NCBI RefSeq assembly: GCF_001514215.1
Contig: NZ_KQ948856.1
Coordinates: 294,816-358,815, forward strand
Reading direction: 5' to 3'
Length of the DNA: 64,000 bases
Source: Streptomyces bungoensis
GTDB taxonomy: Bacteria > Actinomycetota > Actinomycetes > Streptomycetales > Streptomycetaceae
Within the stretch, counting starts at the first letter, position 1, and every line of letters starts with the position of its first letter. Below, one piece after another: positions 61,700 to 64,000 of this stretch. A program made the position numbers and the translations under genes. Under the pieces are notes generated by a model that had not been told where the DNA came from, searched no databases, and was given only the letters and a program-made list of their open reading frames with translations.

Positions 61700-62617
61700 T
61701 CACTCCGGCGAGTGGTGCGGTGCTCCGCGCCATCCCGTGGTGGGCAGGGCGAACTTGGCCACGAGCCGGTCGGTGAACGACGAGTGGTGCAGCCGGGCCA
61801 GCCGGACCGGCACGGCCCCGCGCCGCACCTCCACCCGCGCCCCCGGCGGCAGCTCGATGGTCCGCCGCCCGTCGCACCACAGCACGCCCGGCGGGATGTG
61901 CGGCAGCACCTCCACCGCGAGCACGGAGTCGGGGGAGGTGACCAGCGGCTTGGCGAACAGGGCGTGCGCGCTGATCGGCACCATGAGCAGCGCCTCCACC
62001 TCGGGCCACACGACGGGCCCGCCTGCGGAGAACGCGTAGGCGGTGGAGCCGGTGGGCGTCGACAGCACCACGCCGTCGCACCCGAACCCGGTCACCGGGC
62101 GCCCGTCGATCTCCAGCACCACCTCGAGCAGCTTCTCGGCGCCGGCCTTCTGCACGGCCGCCTCGTTCAGCGCCCAGTCCGTGTGCACGATGTCCCCGTT
62201 GCGGTGCACGACGACGTCGACGGTCATCCGCTCCTCGACCTCGTACGACCGGGCCACCACCCGGTCGACCACCCGGTCGAGGTCGTCCCGCTCGGCCTCC
62301 GCGAGGAATCCGACGCGCCCGAGGTTGACGCCGAGCATCGGCACCCCGGAGGCGCGGGCGAACTCGGCGCCGCGCAGCAGCGTGCCGTCACCGCCGAGGA
62401 CGATCAGCAGCTCGCACCCGTCGAGGCACTGCGGAGTCGCCTCCTTGACCAGCTGGACCTCGTCCGGGAGCGGCAGGTCGCGCGCCTCCTCCTCCAGCAC
62501 GCGCACGCCGATGCCGTGCCGTACCAGGCCCTTGACGACCAGCTCCGCGCTGCGGATGGCCGCCGGCCGCCCGGTGTGGGCGAGCAGGAAAACAGTACGC
62601 ACCAGGTTCTGTGTCAA
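61700..62617 (-). CDS. nadK: NAD kinase
   Basis: The 305-residue enzyme phosphorylates NAD to NADP. LLIVLGGDGTLLRGAEFARA is the GGDGT motif; VNLGRVGFLAEAE follows; and VVLSTPTGSTAYAFSAGGPV is the NAD-binding region. TTG 62617 is chosen because GGAGGGG lies about 5 bases upstream and TTGA overlaps the tlyA stop by 4 bases, so translation is coupled. GTG 62602 is possible. The gene belongs to the tlyA-nadK-recN unit. Confidence 0.93.
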   Translation of the reverse strand: MTQNLVRTVFLLAHTGRPAAIRSAELVVKGLVRHGIGVRVLEEEARDLPLPDEVQLVKEATPQCLDGCELLIVLGGDGTLLRGAEFARASGVPMLGVNLGRVGFLAEAERDDLDRVVDRVVARSYEVEERMTVDVVVHRNGDIVHTDWALNEAAVQKAGAEKLLEVVLEIDGRPVTGFGCDGVVLSTPTGSTAYAFSAGGPVVWPEVEALLMVPISAHALFAKPLVTSPDSVLAVEVLPHIPPGVLWCDGRRTIELPPGARVEVRRGAVPVRLARLHHSSFTDRLVAKFALPTTGWRGAPHHSPE

Positions 62618-63429
62618 CGCGGCCCCTCCGCCACTGCACGGTCGACGTCGGCCGGGTCCACCTGGGGTGCCCCCGCCCGCAGCCAGAGAAAGTACTCGAC
62701 GTTCCCGGACGGCCCGGGCAGCGGGCTCGCGGTGACCCCCCGCACCCCGAGCCCCAGTTCCCAGGCCTTCCCTGCCACCGTCCGCACGGCCTCCGCCCGC
62801 AGCTGCGGACTCCGTACGACACCCCCGCTGCCCAGCCGTTCCTTCCCCACCTCGAACTGCGGCTTGACCATCATCACCAGGTCGGCGTCCGGCTTCACGC
62901 ACCGCCGCAGGGCGGGCAGCACCAGCCCGAGCGGGATGAAGGACAGATCACCCACGACCAGATCCACAGGTTCCCCATCGATCGCCTCAAGCGTCAACTC
63001 GCGTACGTTCGTACGGTCCTTGACGGTGACGCGTTCATCCTGCCGGAGAGACCAGGCGAGTTGGCCGTATCCGACGTCCACGGCGATGACGTGCGCGGCG
63101 CCCGCGCGCAGCAGGACGTCGGTGAAGCCGCCGGTGGACGCGCCGGCGTCCAGGGCGCGCCGGCCCTCGACGGCGAGCCCCTGCGGCACGAACACCTCCA
63201 GCGCGCCGGCGAGCTTGTGCCCGCCGCGGGAGACGTAGTCGGGATCGCTGTCGTCGACGGCGACGACGATGGCCGAGGCGGTCTCGACCTGCGTGGCCGG
63301 CTTGGTCGCGACGGTCCTGCCGACGGTGACCCGGCCGGCGGCGATCAGCTGGCCGGCGTGCTCGCGCGAGCGCGCGAGCTTCCGGCGGACCAGCTCCGCG
63401 TCCAGACGGCGGCGTGCGACTCCTGCCAC
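62614..63429 (-). CDS. tlyA: TlyA family rRNA 2'-O-methyltransferase
   Basis: The 271-residue protein methylates 16S and 23S rRNA cytidines at the subunit interface, and its loss gives capreomycin resistance in mycobacteria. An N-terminal S4 domain (RRRLDAELVRRKLARSREHA) is followed by an FtsJ-like methyltransferase. LDAGASTGGFTDVLLRAG is the SAM motif, VDVGYGQLAWSLR follows, and DLVVGDLSFIPLGLVLPAL and MMVKPQFEVGKERLG carry the catalytic Lys. The start is GTG 63429, with AGGAG about 11 bases upstream. Confidence 0.93.
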   Translation of the reverse strand: MAGVARRRLDAELVRRKLARSREHAGQLIAAGRVTVGRTVATKPATQVETASAIVVAVDDSDPDYVSRGGHKLAGALEVFVPQGLAVEGRRALDAGASTGGFTDVLLRAGAAHVIAVDVGYGQLAWSLRQDERVTVKDRTNVRELTLEAIDGEPVDLVVGDLSFIPLGLVLPALRRCVKPDADLVMMVKPQFEVGKERLGSGGVVRSPQLRAEAVRTVAGKAWELGLGVRGVTASPLPGPSGNVEYFLWLRAGAPQVDPADVDRAVAEGPR

Positions 63430-63458
63430 GTTCGGTTCAGCTCCTGTGTCGGTACGGA

Positions 63459-63722
63459 CTACTGGGGGCGGCCCTGCGGGGCCTCGGCGTCCAGCGCGGT
63501 GAGCGCGTCGCGCAGTCCCTGGTGTACATCCTCGTACACCTCCAGGTGCCCGTCGGTGGCGAGGTGGTCGGCGTCGGCCAGCCGTTCCAGCCGGGCGTCG
63601 ACCTCGGCGTCGCCGGTGGCGGTGCGGGGCACCTCCAGGGGGGCCGGGGCGGCGGGGTCGTACTCGGGTTGTCCGGCCTGCGCCACGGCGTCGGCGGGGG
63701 CCTCGGACACGCTCTCGCTCAT
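63459..63722 (-). CDS. Conserved small actinobacterial protein (87 aa)
   Basis: The 87-residue acidic protein begins MSESVSEAPADAVAQAGQ and has a C-terminal helical segment VDARLERLADADHLATDGH. It has no signal peptide or domain I recognise. ATG 63722 is the likely start. It lies 29 bases upstream of tlyA on the same strand, a position where such small genes are often conserved in Streptomyces. It may be a partner of the tlyA-nadK-recN unit or simply a leader gene. Confidence 0.65.
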   Translation of the reverse strand: MSESVSEAPADAVAQAGQPEYDPAAPAPLEVPRTATGDAEVDARLERLADADHLATDGHLEVYEDVHQGLRDALTALDAEAPQGRPQ

Positions 63723-63764
63723 GCCCCGACGCTACCCCGAACCGCTGGGGTACCGTCGGTGGCG

Positions 63765-64000
63765 ATGGCCACGATCGAGGAGTGCCGCGCCGCGCTGGAG
63801 AAGCTTTCGGACAACATGCGGGGGGCCGAGGGGGAGGTCCGTGCGGCCGCCGCCCTGGACCGCTCGGTGAGCTGTCACGTCACCGATCTCGACGTCACCT
63901 TCGTGGGCCGGATGACCGACGGCCGGGTCGTGGTCGACGCCACGCACCCGGGACCGCCGCGCGTGCGGGGCCAGATACGGCTGGCGATGGCCGGGGACGA
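63765..64000 (+). CDS. SCP2 sterol-binding-like protein, truncated by the window end
   Basis: ATG 63765 opens a frame that runs past base 64000, so only the first 78 residues are visible (MATIEECRAALEKLSDNM through RLAMAGD). The part RSVSCHVTDLDVTFVGRMTDG resembles the beta-strands of the SCP2 sterol-carrier fold, which binds lipids or acyl-CoA. The assignment is tentative because the rest of the domain is missing. It is divergent from the 87-residue gene. Confidence 0.6.
   Translation, partial: MATIEECRAALEKLSDNMRGAEGEVRAAAALDRSVSCHVTDLDVTFVGRMTDGRVVVDATHPGPPRVRGQIRLAMAGD

Overview
The window is very GC-rich (third codon positions almost all G/C, many GTG and some TTG starts). It reads as core chromosome of a Streptomyces: a SepF-like protein next to a DUF5685 protein, streptogrisin-type protease, DnaE2, orphan ParA with scpAB, and PucR and AfsR-like families. 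From memory the gene order resembles the S. coelicolor region around SCO1730-SCO1785; that was not checked. I see no tRNA, rRNA, IS element, prophage or CRISPR array.

Layout. 0-6 kb: cell-surface polysaccharide genes (NodB-type deacetylase, a very large flippase-like membrane fusion, a GH39-like hydrolase). 6-13.6 kb: single metabolic genes (AAA ATPase, DUF72, GntR, double GNAT, DUF402, methyltransferase, a 45-residue protein, a sortase-tagged LPMO, a secreted lipase). 13.7-14.6 kb: divergent MarR/cupin pair around a perfect operator palindrome. 14.6-19.3 kb: translationally coupled dnaE2 and catalytically degenerate Y-family polymerase behind two LexA-like boxes. 19.5-30 kb: protease, cysteine-tailed DUF5685 protein, sflA, acyl-CoA dehydrogenase, MFS pump, GT-C enzyme, PAP2 phosphatase, I78 inhibitor, Rpf/LysM protein. 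31.7-36.2 kb: aroH-tyrA-cmk-plsC-der, transcribed leftward with two 4-base overlaps.

36.4-41.75 kb holds a Rieske protein, a nucleotidyltransferase, and a leftward five-gene cassette that is the best candidate for an unusual system: an NrtR-type Nudix regulator, ADP-ribosylglycohydrolase, nucleotidyltransferase, isochorismatase/nicotinamidase-like hydrolase and DJ-1/AraC regulator. It lies behind a 27-bp near-perfect palindrome. 41.8-46.3 kb: leftward parA-RHH-scpA-scpB-rluB operon. 46.7-52.6 kb: ald, a STAND/TPR ATPase, an ADP-ribose pyrophosphatase and pyrG. 53-59.5 kb: GH15, a BBE-type flavin oxidoreductase, a PucR regulator and a GT4. 59.9-63.7 kb: a small conserved gene, tlyA, nadK and recN as one leftward unit. 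The window ends inside an SCP2-like gene.

The most notable non-coding observation is a palindromic mini-element (core TGGGGGTCCCCCC, end GGGGGAGG) inserted in frame inside coding sequences. Two near-identical 41-bp copies sit in the lipase and Y-polymerase genes, and two diverged copies sit in dnaE2 and the Nudix regulator gene. Start codons were chosen from Shine-Dalgarno sites, overlaps and family N-termini; uncertain ones are noted in the entries.
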